A stretch of 7,538 nt of DNA from assembly GCA_030037575.1 (NCBI GenBank), contig JASHRB010000704.1, positions 1 to 7,538 of the forward strand. Reading direction: 5' to 3'. The notes under the pieces are model-generated. The model made no database searches. It had not been told where the DNA came from and saw only the letters and a list, made by a program, of their open reading frames with translations. Below, piece after piece: positions 1 through 7,538 of this stretch. A program made the translations under genes and the position numbers. Numbering within the stretch: position 1 is the first letter of the stretch; each line of letters begins with the position of its first letter. Origin of the DNA: Candidatus Sulfotelmatobacter sp. (GTDB lineage: Bacteria > Acidobacteriota > Terriglobia > Terriglobales > Acidobacteriaceae).

Positions 1-54
1 TGGGCTGTTTTTATTGCCCGCCTGCGAATCACCGCCGGGTTGGGGGCCGCCAAA

Positions 55-60
55 GAGGTG
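55..60 (+). promoter_or_regulatory. Ribosome binding site that fixes the TTG start of the amidotransferase gene
   Basis: GAGGTG matches the anti-Shine-Dalgarno consensus over six bases and lies 7 bases before a TTG codon at 68. Initiation there gives a protein beginning Met-Cys-Gly-Ile-Ala-Gly, exactly the N-terminus required of this enzyme family. This site therefore decides the start over the longer in-frame reading beginning upstream. Confidence 0.8.
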
Positions 61-67
61 CACGCAT

Positions 68-1993
68 TTGTGTGGAATTGCTGGCTTTACCCACAAATCA
101 TGGAATCCTGACCGCGACCGCATTCAGAGCGCGGTGGCCACGCTGATTCACCGCGGGCCCGACCAGCAAGGCGTCTTCCAGTCCCATCTCTGCTCGCTGG
201 GCGCGGCACGGCTGAAGATCATCGATCTCGGCTCGGGCGATCAGCCCATGCTCTCGGAGGACGGCAGTACGGCGATCGTTTTCAACGGCGAAATCTACAA
301 CCACCGGGAGTTGCGCCGCGAGCTCGAATCGCTGGGCCATCGATTTCATTCGCACTGCGACACCGAGACTGTCCTGCGAGCGTTTCTCCAATGGGACACA
401 GACTGTTTTTCGCGCTTGCGCGGCATGTTCGCCGTGGCTCTGTGGACGAAGTCGGAGAAGCGGCTGGTACTGGCACGCGACCGCCTGGGCATCAAACCGC
501 TTTACTTCATGCGCCGCGGGGTGGACATATTGTTCGGATCGGAACTCAAAGCCATCCTGGTCCACCCTGAGGTGGAGCGTCGCCTGAGTCTCGGCGGGCT
601 CGACTGCTATCTTTCTCTCAACTATGTGCCCTCTCCCTGGACCCTGGTGGAGGGAATCGAGAAACTCCCGCCCGGACAGTGGCTGGAGTGGAAGGACGGC
701 GCAGTTTTTCGGGATTCGTATTGGCGCCTGCCTTTCCCGTCTCCGCGCCAGTGGACTGTGGACGCGGCGAAAGAGGAATTGGATGCGCTTCTGCGGCAGT
801 CGATTGGCGAGCATTTGCTCTCCGACGTTCCTCTCGGCATGTGGCTCAGTGGAGGCATCGACTCGTCCACAATTTTGCATTATGCGGCGACTGAATCGAC
901 GGCGCCGATCAAGACCTTTTCGATTTCGTTCCAGGGCCGGAGTTTCGACGAGAGCCGGTTTGTACGCGAGGTTGCGCGGCAATATCACACCGACCACGAA
1001 GAGTTGGATCTCAACCCCCAAGTCGATCTGCGGGGTGCGATCGAAGAGTTTGCCTACTATTCCGATGAGCCTTCGGCGGATGCCGGAGCACTTCCTGTCT
1101 GGTTTCTTGCAAAACTGAGCAAGACGAAAACCACCGTCAGCCTCAGCGGCGAAGGGGCTGACGAACTGTTCGGCGGGTACCTGACTCACCGTGCGAATCG
1201 GCTGGCGACCCTGGCCAGAAAACTGCCGCGGCCGGTTCTCGGGCTTGCCCAGGCGGGGCTCGCAATGTGGCCCGTCTCCGACGAGAAAATCAGCTTCGAG
1301 TACCAGCTGAAGCGGTTTCTCGAAGGCTGCCAGATGTCTCCCGAAAGCGCCCACGCCTATTGGAACGGAACGTTTTCTGAAAGGCAAAAGAAAGCTCTGT
1401 TGCGTACGCAGCCCCCCCCCGCCCTGGCTTCCATCCTGAGTGAATTGCGCGATCGTTTGCCGGCAGACGACGATCTCGCGCCTTACCTTTGGTTTGATCA
1501 ACGATATTTTCTTCCCGACGATATTTTGAACAAAGCCGACCGCATGAGCATGGCGCATTCGCTTGAAGTACGTCCGCCGTTTCTCGATCATCGCATTGTA
1601 GAGTTCGCAGCGTCGTTGCCGGCATGGCTGAAGATTCGCGGCGCGCGTCAAAAAGTGCTTTTAAAGGAACTGATGCGCGACAAGCTTCCCGCCGCCGTTC
1701 TCCGCCGGAAGAAGATCGGGTTCGATATTCCGGCGCACGACTGGCTTCGCGGCTGCCTGCGAACGCTGATGCTCGAGGTTCTCCTCGACGGCGCTTCCGC
1801 ACCGTCAAAGCTGTTTCGCCGTGAGGCAATGGAGAAATATATTCGCCTGCACCTGGAGAGAAAAATAAATGTTGGATATCACTTATGGGGCCTGATGGTG
1901 CTGTTTCTGTGGATGAAAAGGTGGGGAATTCAGGCAGAAGCCGCACACGAAAGCAAAATTTGGATGCAGGAAAAAACTGGCACCTATATCTGA
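68..1993 (+). CDS. asnB: Asparagine synthetase, glutamine-hydrolysing (AsnB-type amidotransferase)
   Basis: Cytosolic two-domain enzyme that hydrolyses glutamine and passes the ammonia to a beta-aspartyl-AMP intermediate made from aspartate and ATP. The 641-residue product starts at TTG 68, which leaves the nucleophile Cys2 at the mature N-terminus after Met removal (MCGIAGF). Glutaminase residues are visible: Arg49 in ARLKIIDL, the FNGEIYN motif at 72-78, and Asp98 in CDTE. The synthetase domain has the ATP-pyrophosphatase loop SGGIDSS at 261-267, SGEGADELFGGY at 360-371, LPDDILNKADRMSM at 482-495 and RPPFLDH at 502-508. No key residue is missing and the length is normal for the family. The 3' end overlaps the next gene, suggesting a shared transcript. 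The same architecture occurs in amidotransferases of exopolysaccharide/exosortase loci (TIGR03108-like), so a role in glycan amidation is an alternative to asparagine supply; the envelope-glycan neighbours keep that open. Family assignment is very sure, the physiological substrate less so. Confidence 0.93.
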   Translation: MCGIAGFTHKSWNPDRDRIQSAVATLIHRGPDQQGVFQSHLCSLGAARLKIIDLGSGDQPMLSEDGSTAIVFNGEIYNHRELRRELESLGHRFHSHCDTETVLRAFLQWDTDCFSRLRGMFAVALWTKSEKRLVLARDRLGIKPLYFMRRGVDILFGSELKAILVHPEVERRLSLGGLDCYLSLNYVPSPWTLVEGIEKLPPGQWLEWKDGAVFRDSYWRLPFPSPRQWTVDAAKEELDALLRQSIGEHLLSDVPLGMWLSGGIDSSTILHYAATESTAPIKTFSISFQGRSFDESRFVREVARQYHTDHEELDLNPQVDLRGAIEEFAYYSDEPSADAGALPVWFLAKLSKTKTTVSLSGEGADELFGGYLTHRANRLATLARKLPRPVLGLAQAGLAMWPVSDEKISFEYQLKRFLEGCQMSPESAHAYWNGTFSERQKKALLRTQPPPALASILSELRDRLPADDDLAPYLWFDQRYFLPDDILNKADRMSMAHSLEVRPPFLDHRIVEFAASLPAWLKIRGARQKVLLKELMRDKLPAAVLRRKKIGFDIPAHDWLRGCLRTLMLEVLLDGASAPSKLFRREAMEKYIRLHLERKINVGYHLWGLMVLFLWMKRWGIQAEAAHESKIWMQEKTGTYI

Positions 1994-3765
1994 CCGCACT
2001 GCTCGCCTGCGGCGCCATCTATCTGGGTTGCATCGTCTCTCCGCCGTCGCTCATGGATGACGTGGACGCCGTGCAGGCGCAGATTTCGCGCAACATGCTG
2101 GCTTCCGGAGACTGGGTCACGGCGCGATTGGATGGCGTTGCCTACCTGGAAAAGGCGCCTCTCATTTACTGGACCATTGCCGCGACTTACGAAATTTTCG
2201 GCGTGCACGACTGGGCGGCGCGTCTTCCCATCGCCGGGTCGGCGATTGGCTTGTGCTGGCTGACCATGGCTTTCGGCACCTGGGGGTTCGGCAAACGCGC
2301 CGGATTCTATGCCGGACTTTGCATGGGTACTTGCGTCGGGCTTTTTTTGTTTACTCGGGTCTTAATTCCAGATGTGATGATTACCCTCACAATCGCGTTA
2401 GCCATGTGGGGGTTTCTGCGCGTGTTGGATGAGGAAGAGGCTCATCCGCGGTTCTGGGCCTGCCTGCTGGCCATCAGTCTAGGACTGGGACTGTTGCTCA
2501 AGAGCCTGATCGGGGTGGTTTTTCCGGTCGCCGCAGCTGTGCTTTATCTGGGAATCACCGGTCAGCTGTTCTCGTGTCGCACCTGGCGTCGATTGCATCC
2601 CATAAGCGGATCGCTGCTGGTTCTGCTCATCGCTGCCCCATGGCATGTTCTCGCCACGCTGCGCAACCCCCCTTATTTTGCCTTCACGCTGCGCAGCGCG
2701 CCCGGCGAATACCACGGATTTCTGTGGTTTTTTTTCATCAACGAACAACTGCTTCGATTTTTGAATCTGCGCTATCCCCGCGACTACAATACGGTTCCGC
2801 GGCTCGGTTTCTGGCTATTGCATCTGGTGTGGTTGTTCCCCTGGAGCGTGTATTTTCCCGCCGTGGCGAAGCTTTCCTTCAAGCCCACCGATCGCGCTGG
2901 CCGAACTCGGTTGCTCGCCCTTTGCTGGACAGGATTCATTCTCGTCTTCTTCACCTTCTCAACCACGCAGGAATATTATTCGATGCCCTGCTATCCCGCG
3001 CTGGCGTTGCTTCTGGGCTCGGCGATGGCGACGAAAAGCGACTGGATCCGGCGAGGTACGCGAACTCTGGCGGCGATTAGCGCGCTCTGTGCAATCGCGG
3101 CGTTTGCACTGTACTTCATCAATCGCCACGTGCCTGCACCCGGAGACATTTCGCAGGCGCTCAGCCGACACCCGAAAGCCTATACCCTCTCGCTTGGCCA
3201 CATGCAAGATCTCACGCTGCCATCGTTCGCTTATCTTCGCTTGCCTCTGGTGGTCGCCGCCATCGCCTTCGCCATCGGAGCCCTCTTCGGTTGCAAATGG
3301 CTGGGGCAAAAAGCGTTCCTGGCAGCGGCGCTGATGATGGTGCTGTTCTTTCATGCCGCGCGCATGGCCATGGCGGTTTTCGATCCCTATCTTTCATCCC
3401 GGCCTCTGGCGGAGGCGATCCTGAAATCTCCGCCCGGAAGGCTGATCGTAGACCACCACTACTACACCTTCTCCTCCATATTCTTTTACACCGGTCGTAC
3501 GGCGCTGCTGCGCAATGGGCGTTTCAACAATCTGGTTTACGGTTCATATGCTCCCGGCGCGCCCGATGTATTTATCGACGATCCGCAGTTTAGGGAACTT
3601 TGGCTAAAGCCACTGCGCGCTTATCTGGTTGCCAGTGAAAGCGCGGTGCCGGGATTGGAGTCGCTGGTGGGCACAGATCATGTGCATGGCATTGTGGCCA
3701 GCGGCGGCAAAGTGGTTTTGACCAACCTGCCGCCGGCCCGTCGCCAGGAGGAAGGGCGGTTTTAG
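1885..3765 (+). CDS. Polytopic GT39/ArnT-like (PMT family) glycosyltransferase
   Basis: GT-C fold integral membrane glycosyltransferase, a family that transfers a sugar from a polyprenyl-phosphate donor to a lipid, protein or glycan acceptor on the outer face of the inner membrane. With the ATG at 1885 it has 626 residues. The first membrane helix is about residues 33-51, followed by the periplasmic loop with the acidic motif MDDVDAVQAQ (57-66; Asp58/Asp59 at the family's catalytic position), SGDW (74-77), YLEKAPLIYW (87-96) and ARLP (112-115). About ten more hydrophobic segments follow, with FFFINEQLLRF at 282-292 and QEYYSMPCYPALALLLG at 362-378. A soluble C-terminal domain begins near 500. 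The start is uncertain: ATG 1885, GTG 1909, GTG 1921 and TTG 1960 are all in frame and none has a good ribosome binding site. TTG 1960 would leave only about seven residues before the first helix, which is more typical. The gene overlaps asnB by 34-109 bases, implying translational coupling. Donor and acceptor cannot be read from sequence. Confidence 0.88.
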   Translation: MGPDGAVSVDEKVGNSGRSRTRKQNLDAGKNWHLYLTALLACGAIYLGCIVSPPSLMDDVDAVQAQISRNMLASGDWVTARLDGVAYLEKAPLIYWTIAATYEIFGVHDWAARLPIAGSAIGLCWLTMAFGTWGFGKRAGFYAGLCMGTCVGLFLFTRVLIPDVMITLTIALAMWGFLRVLDEEEAHPRFWACLLAISLGLGLLLKSLIGVVFPVAAAVLYLGITGQLFSCRTWRRLHPISGSLLVLLIAAPWHVLATLRNPPYFAFTLRSAPGEYHGFLWFFFINEQLLRFLNLRYPRDYNTVPRLGFWLLHLVWLFPWSVYFPAVAKLSFKPTDRAGRTRLLALCWTGFILVFFTFSTTQEYYSMPCYPALALLLGSAMATKSDWIRRGTRTLAAISALCAIAAFALYFINRHVPAPGDISQALSRHPKAYTLSLGHMQDLTLPSFAYLRLPLVVAAIAFAIGALFGCKWLGQKAFLAAALMMVLFFHAARMAMAVFDPYLSSRPLAEAILKSPPGRLIVDHHYYTFSSIFFYTGRTALLRNGRFNNLVYGSYAPGAPDVFIDDPQFRELWLKPLRAYLVASESAVPGLESLVGTDHVHGIVASGGKVVLTNLPPARRQEEGRF

Positions 3766-3792
3766 CGGCGCCGCGGGCGGCTGCGATCCGCC
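3765..3792. other. GC-rich inverted repeats between the GT39 and sulfoquinovose synthase genes
   Basis: A perfect 10-base palindrome GCGGCGCCGC (3765-3774) starts in the stop codon of the upstream gene. It is followed by a 5-bp stem, GGCGG (3776-3780) with CCGCC (3788-3792), around a 7-base loop. No T-run follows, so this is not a canonical intrinsic terminator. It could attenuate or punctuate transcription before the synthase gene, or stabilise the 3' end of the upstream message. The repeats are seen directly; the function is inference. Confidence 0.3.
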
Positions 3793-3833
3793 ACAAAAGC
3801 GGAATTTCTGATATTCATAGTTAGGACAAATAG

Positions 3834-5045
<1,212 letters not shown>

Positions 5046-5050
5046 ACCAA

Positions 5051-5068
5051 GCCGCGGTGATAAGCGGC
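5051..5068. other. Short inverted repeat between convergent genes
   Basis: GCCGC (5051-5055) and GCGGC (5064-5068) form a 5-bp stem with an 8-base loop, just past the stop codon at 5045 and before the opposite stop at 5093. The 47-base convergent gap is where a bidirectional terminator would be expected. The stem is short and has no T-run on either strand, so a terminator role is only a guess. Confidence 0.2.
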
Positions 5069-5092
5069 GGCAGAGCCCGATCGGCGCCCGGT

Positions 5093-6256
5093 TCAGACAT
5101 CGGCGGAGGTGACGGGCACCAGTTGTCCGTCGCGAATGTAATACTCTCCATCACGCCAGCGGATGCTGTTGCGCGTAAAACTCACCAGCCAGATCAAAAA
5201 CGCAACGGCATCCCACAGCGGGATCAGCACAAGCTTCTTCCACAGGGAACTCTGCTTCAACCCCCAAACGCCAATCATCCAGGTCACAAGGAAACGAAGA
5301 AGCAAGTAAGTCCCGAAAAAACCCGTCGCCAGGGCAGGCGATGGAGCCCAGGCAACCGCCATGAGCGACCAGGGCAAACCCTGGGTGAGAAGCAATCCCA
5401 GATGCCCCCACGGCCGCATGTGCCGCATGACGACCACCCAGCGCAATCGTTTGTGCAGCAGGGCGTTCATGGACGCGTAGTCAGCGACCGTCGAAATCGT
5501 GTAGCGCGAGAGTTCGACCTGATAGCCCTGCTCGGCAATGAGCCTACCCACCAGCAAGTCGTCCGCCGGACGGAATTGAATCGCTTTATATCCGCCGAAG
5601 CCGCCGAGCGCTTTCTTGGTTGTGGCGATCGTCGGTCCCAGGGCGAACTTCACGCCCTCCAGCTGCCGCGCCACCAGAATGCCGGCGTAAAAATCGGAGA
5701 ACATGCCGATCGTCTGCAGACTGTCGGTAAAAGTTTTGTCCTCGATGGCCACGTAAAAACAGGTCACGGCTCCGACGTTTTTGTCCGCCAAAGGAGCGAC
5801 GACTTGGCGCAGGTAATCCGGTCGCACGCGCACATCACTGTCACTGACGATGAGCACCTCGTTCTGCGCCTCGCTGACCAGGCGATCCAATTTCACCACC
5901 TTGTCATTCGAACCTTTTCCGCCAGAAGCGAAAAGCACTCGAATGCGGCACTGGGGAAAATCCCGCTTGAGTTTTTCAATGACGGGAAGAACCGGGTCGT
6001 CTTGTTCGCCCAGGCAAAAAAGAATCTCGTAGTCGGGATAATCCTGCCTGCAGAAGCTGGCGAAGTTTTCGTAAGCCTCAGGATCAAGCCCGCGAACCGG
6101 CTTCAAATTGCTGAGGGGAGGGGTAAAGGGGGAGCCCGCCGCGCCGCGACGCCGGCCACGCCGAAAAAACTGCCACACGCTGTAAAGCGCAATCAGGTAA
6201 TAAATGAAAGGGATGGATGCCACCCCCAGAACGACGTAGCGCGCGGTTGAGATCAT
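5093..6256 (-). CDS. hpnI: HpnI-like GT21 glycosyltransferase (hopanoid or ceramide-type lipid glycosylation)
   Basis: Membrane-bound, GT-A fold, inverting glycosyltransferase of the ceramide glucosyltransferase family (GT21). HpnI members add N-acetylglucosamine from UDP-GlcNAc to bacteriohopanetetrol. The 387-residue protein has an N-terminal membrane anchor (about 7-29), the family block LKPVRGLDPEAYENF (51-65), QDYPDYEILF (71-80), the DSD metal-binding motif (139-141), RPADD (229-233) supplying the catalytic-base aspartates, and KRLRW (269-273) in place of the usual (Q/R)xxRW. Hydrophobic C-terminal segments lie at about 286-306, 309-331 and 341-361. The ATG at 6256 is the longest possible start because an in-frame stop lies at 6272-6274. 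It has no Shine-Dalgarno sequence, but an extended -10 promoter candidate lies 17 bases upstream. No hpnJ, hpnK or squalene-hopene cyclase gene is in the window, so ceramide or another lipid acceptor remains possible. Family assignment is firm; the acceptor is inference. Confidence 0.85.
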   Translation of the reverse strand: MISTARYVVLGVASIPFIYYLIALYSVWQFFRRGRRRGAAGSPFTPPLSNLKPVRGLDPEAYENFASFCRQDYPDYEILFCLGEQDDPVLPVIEKLKRDFPQCRIRVLFASGGKGSNDKVVKLDRLVSEAQNEVLIVSDSDVRVRPDYLRQVVAPLADKNVGAVTCFYVAIEDKTFTDSLQTIGMFSDFYAGILVARQLEGVKFALGPTIATTKKALGGFGGYKAIQFRPADDLLVGRLIAEQGYQVELSRYTISTVADYASMNALLHKRLRWVVVMRHMRPWGHLGLLLTQGLPWSLMAVAWAPSPALATGFFGTYLLLRFLVTWMIGVWGLKQSSLWKKLVLIPLWDAVAFLIWLVSFTRNSIRWRDGEYYIRDGQLVPVTSADV

Positions 6257-6273
6257 CGGGAATTGATGGTTTC

Positions 6274-6282
6274 ACTATAGCA
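6274..6282 (-). promoter_or_regulatory. Extended -10 promoter candidate for the HpnI-like gene
   Basis: Read on the - strand the sequence is TGC-TATAGT, a TGn extended -10 element with five of six bases of TATAAT. No -35 box is found at normal spacing, as is common for extended -10 promoters. The predicted transcription start, near 6267, leaves an untranslated leader of only about ten bases before the ATG at 6256. Confidence 0.4.
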
Positions 6283-6304
6283 GCTTCGATCACAAGGCTG
6301 GACC

Positions 6305-6316
6305 CGTCCCGGGACG
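6305..6316. promoter_or_regulatory. Perfect 12-bp palindrome, possible operator
   Basis: CGTCCCGGGACG is its own reverse complement over all twelve bases. It lies in the 107-base gap upstream of the HpnI-like gene, and its centre is about 43 bases before the predicted transcription start, close to where class II activators bind. It has no loop and no following T-run, so a terminator role for the DUF4340 gene is unlikely. The regulatory role is inference. Confidence 0.3.
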
Positions 6317-6363
6317 AGCAAGCTGGTTTCTGCCTGGGGAAAACATCGGTCCGGCCCGGCGAC

Positions 6364-7538
6364 TCATTTGCTGGACACGGCCGGTTTCAGGTCGTCGGCC
6401 GACTTCTGCAGCGCGTCCAGGGAAAAGGCTTCCAGCTGATAAAGAGTGGGATCATTCTCGCGCTTTGCAATGTAGTGGTCGCCCACTTTTGCGATGGCGA
6501 CTCTCTCTACGCGCTGGCCGCCGTCAGAAGTAACGGTGACGTTCATGCTGGGATTTGCAAAACCTGCATCGACAAATTTACTGGAGGTTAGATCGCGAAG
6601 TTCCGAGATGAATGACTGCGTCAAGTCGGCGTCCATCTTCTTGCCGTTCGACCACCAATCGGCGCCGCCTTTGACCAAGGAATACGCTTTGGGGCCGCTG
6701 TGCATCTCGATTTTGTCGGGCTCGTGAACGCCGAAGTCAAACAGCTTCTTGTTGCGGAAGTCATCGACCCCTTTATCCATGGCCGCGCCTAGCAGCGAAT
6801 CGACTTTGTATGCGCCTTCGACCACGCTCGATTTGGCGTAGTAGGTGTCTTTGTTTTTGTGAAGCTGGAGTTCCTGGCTGCCGGACGGCCCGGTGATCTT
6901 GGCTATCGCGACCGGAGTTCCGCGGGCAAAAGCCGACGCGGCATCATTCGCTGGGGCGTCCGAAGCGCTAAGGTCCATGCGCGCATCCGCCAATTTTCGC
7001 GCCAGCTCCCCAACCTCAATATCATCTGCGCGCAGCGTCTTCGGTTTCAGAAACTGCCATTCATCTTTGCTGCGTCCAAATTCAATCTCCTGATTCTTTC
7101 TGCGCAGATCGATCAGGCTGATTTTATCGGCATCAATCGTCAGCAGACGCTTGTCGCGCAGATCATTCACGCTCTTGTCGATGCTGGTTTTCTCGTAGCT
7201 GGGCATGGTGAACAGTCGCGGATCGCCGGCCAGCATGGCGTACACCGCGTTTCCCGTCGGGGTTTCATCGCCCAGCAAGAGCTTCTGTGATTGATTGTCC
7301 TTTTCGCTTATGTCCAGCTCGAAGGCAGGCGGATCCAGACCAAAGGTTTTCAAGTCGGAAGTCCTGTCTTCAATGAGCCGATCCGAGTTCAGTGAAGATA
7401 AGGTGGAAAGCGTGCTCGAGATCGCGCCCTGGTCGACGGACAGCGTCTGAGGTTGAGCCATTTGCCAGGAGCCGGAGGCGTCCTTCACCAACACAACTGC
7501 CGGCGCGTCTTTGGTTTTCATTTCGAGTTTGGTGATGG
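6364..7538 (-). CDS. DUF4340 domain protein, N-terminus beyond the window edge
   Basis: Protein of unknown function with DUF4340-type sequence. These proteins are usually anchored by one N-terminal membrane helix and often encoded beside Gld-like ABC transporter genes (established for the family, not visible here). About 391 codons are in view. An internal ATG at 7521 is not the true start, because the frame stays open to the window end and the preceding residues (ITKLE) continue the family's opening strand, typically written I-T-K-I-x-I-K. The initiator and the expected membrane helix are therefore missing. Numbered from that ATG, the block KTFGLDPPAFELDI is at 58-71, NDLRDKRLL at 119-127, DDFRNKKLF at 253-261 and FGVHEPDKIEM at 263-273. 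The sequence appears to be three related units of roughly 110-130 residues. Composition is soluble, charged and without cysteines, fitting an extracytoplasmic location. Family is fairly sure; the role is unknown. Confidence 0.82.
   Translation of the reverse strand, partial: ITKLEMKTKDAPAVVLVKDASGSWQMAQPQTLSVDQGAISSTLSTLSSLNSDRLIEDRTSDLKTFGLDPPAFELDISEKDNQSQKLLLGDETPTGNAVYAMLAGDPRLFTMPSYEKTSIDKSVNDLRDKRLLTIDADKISLIDLRRKNQEIEFGRSKDEWQFLKPKTLRADDIEVGELARKLADARMDLSASDAPANDAASAFARGTPVAIAKITGPSGSQELQLHKNKDTYYAKSSVVEGAYKVDSLLGAAMDKGVDDFRNKKLFDFGVHEPDKIEMHSGPKAYSLVKGGADWWSNGKKMDADLTQSFISELRDLTSSKFVDAGFANPSMNVTVTSDGGQRVERVAIAKVGDHYIAKRENDPTLYQLEAFSLDALQKSADDLKPAVSSK

Noticed and set aside
2..19. GGGC ... 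GCCC inverted repeat around a T-rich loop at the left edge
   Set aside because: The stem is only 4 bp and the T-run lies in the loop rather than after the stem, so it does not fit a terminator.
1..111. Possible tail of an upstream gene in frame 1, ending at the TGA at 109-111 and overlapping the start of the amidotransferase gene
   Set aside because: The frame is open from the window edge, but only about 36 codons are visible and I recognise no family in them. A second frame is also open over the same stretch, so chance is a fair explanation.
98..1651. Long open frame of about 517 codons on the - strand opposite the asparagine synthetase gene
   Set aside because: It is antisense to a gene with all catalytic motifs intact. 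The translation is rich in Arg and Gln with no recognisable domain, as expected from the codon bias of a GC-rich gene read backwards.
5057..6250. Open frame of about 397 codons on the + strand opposite the HpnI-like gene
   Set aside because: Its predicted product is a low-hydrophobicity, His/Gln/Arg-rich sequence without motifs, while the - strand encodes a complete GT21 enzyme with membrane segments. It is a shadow frame.
6364..7521. Treating the DUF4340 gene as complete with a start at the ATG at 7521
   Set aside because: The frame stays open to the window end, and the codons before the ATG (ITKLE) fit the family's opening strand. The membrane helix expected at the true N-terminus is absent, so the ATG is internal.

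Overview
The window holds five protein genes packed at bacterial density, with no RNA genes, mobile elements or CRISPR arrays that I can see. The GC-rich coding sequence, a DUF4340-type envelope protein, a hopanoid-type (HpnI-like) glycosyltransferase, a plant/cyanobacterial SQD1-like UDP-sulfoquinovose synthase and a GT39 membrane glycosyltransferase of the MDDVDAVQAQ type together suggest a soil-type Acidobacteriota (Terriglobia) genome. That assignment is inference from the gene families, not a database result.

Left half, + strand (68-5045): a class II (AsnB-type) glutamine-dependent asparagine synthetase/amidotransferase that starts at a TTG, so that the catalytic cysteine becomes residue 2. 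It is overlapped by a polytopic GT-C glycosyltransferase of the ArnT/PMT type. After an 80-base gap carrying GC-rich inverted repeats and a strong ribosome binding site comes a full-length SQD1-type UDP-sulfoquinovose synthase with NAD-binding and catalytic motifs intact. The overlap and common orientation suggest the first two genes are co-transcribed. The synthase may belong to the same unit or have its own promoter.

Right half, - strand (7538-5093): a DUF4340 protein whose N-terminus runs off the window, then 107 bases containing an extended -10 promoter candidate and a perfect 12-bp palindrome, then an HpnI-like GT21 glycosyltransferase. This gene converges on the synthase gene with only 47 bases between the stop codons.

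The theme is the cell envelope and glycolipids. One gene makes an activated sulfosugar, one transfers sugars from polyprenyl-phosphate carriers at the membrane, one glycosylates a lipid (hopanoid or ceramide-like), and one amidotransferase may serve amino-acid supply or glycan amidation. No sulfolipid synthase of the SqdX/SQD2 type (GT4) lies in the window, so the acceptor of the sulfoquinovose is open. The most interesting possibility is that sulfoquinovose feeds a membrane-coupled glycan or lipid modification rather than, or besides, classical sulfolipid SQDG.
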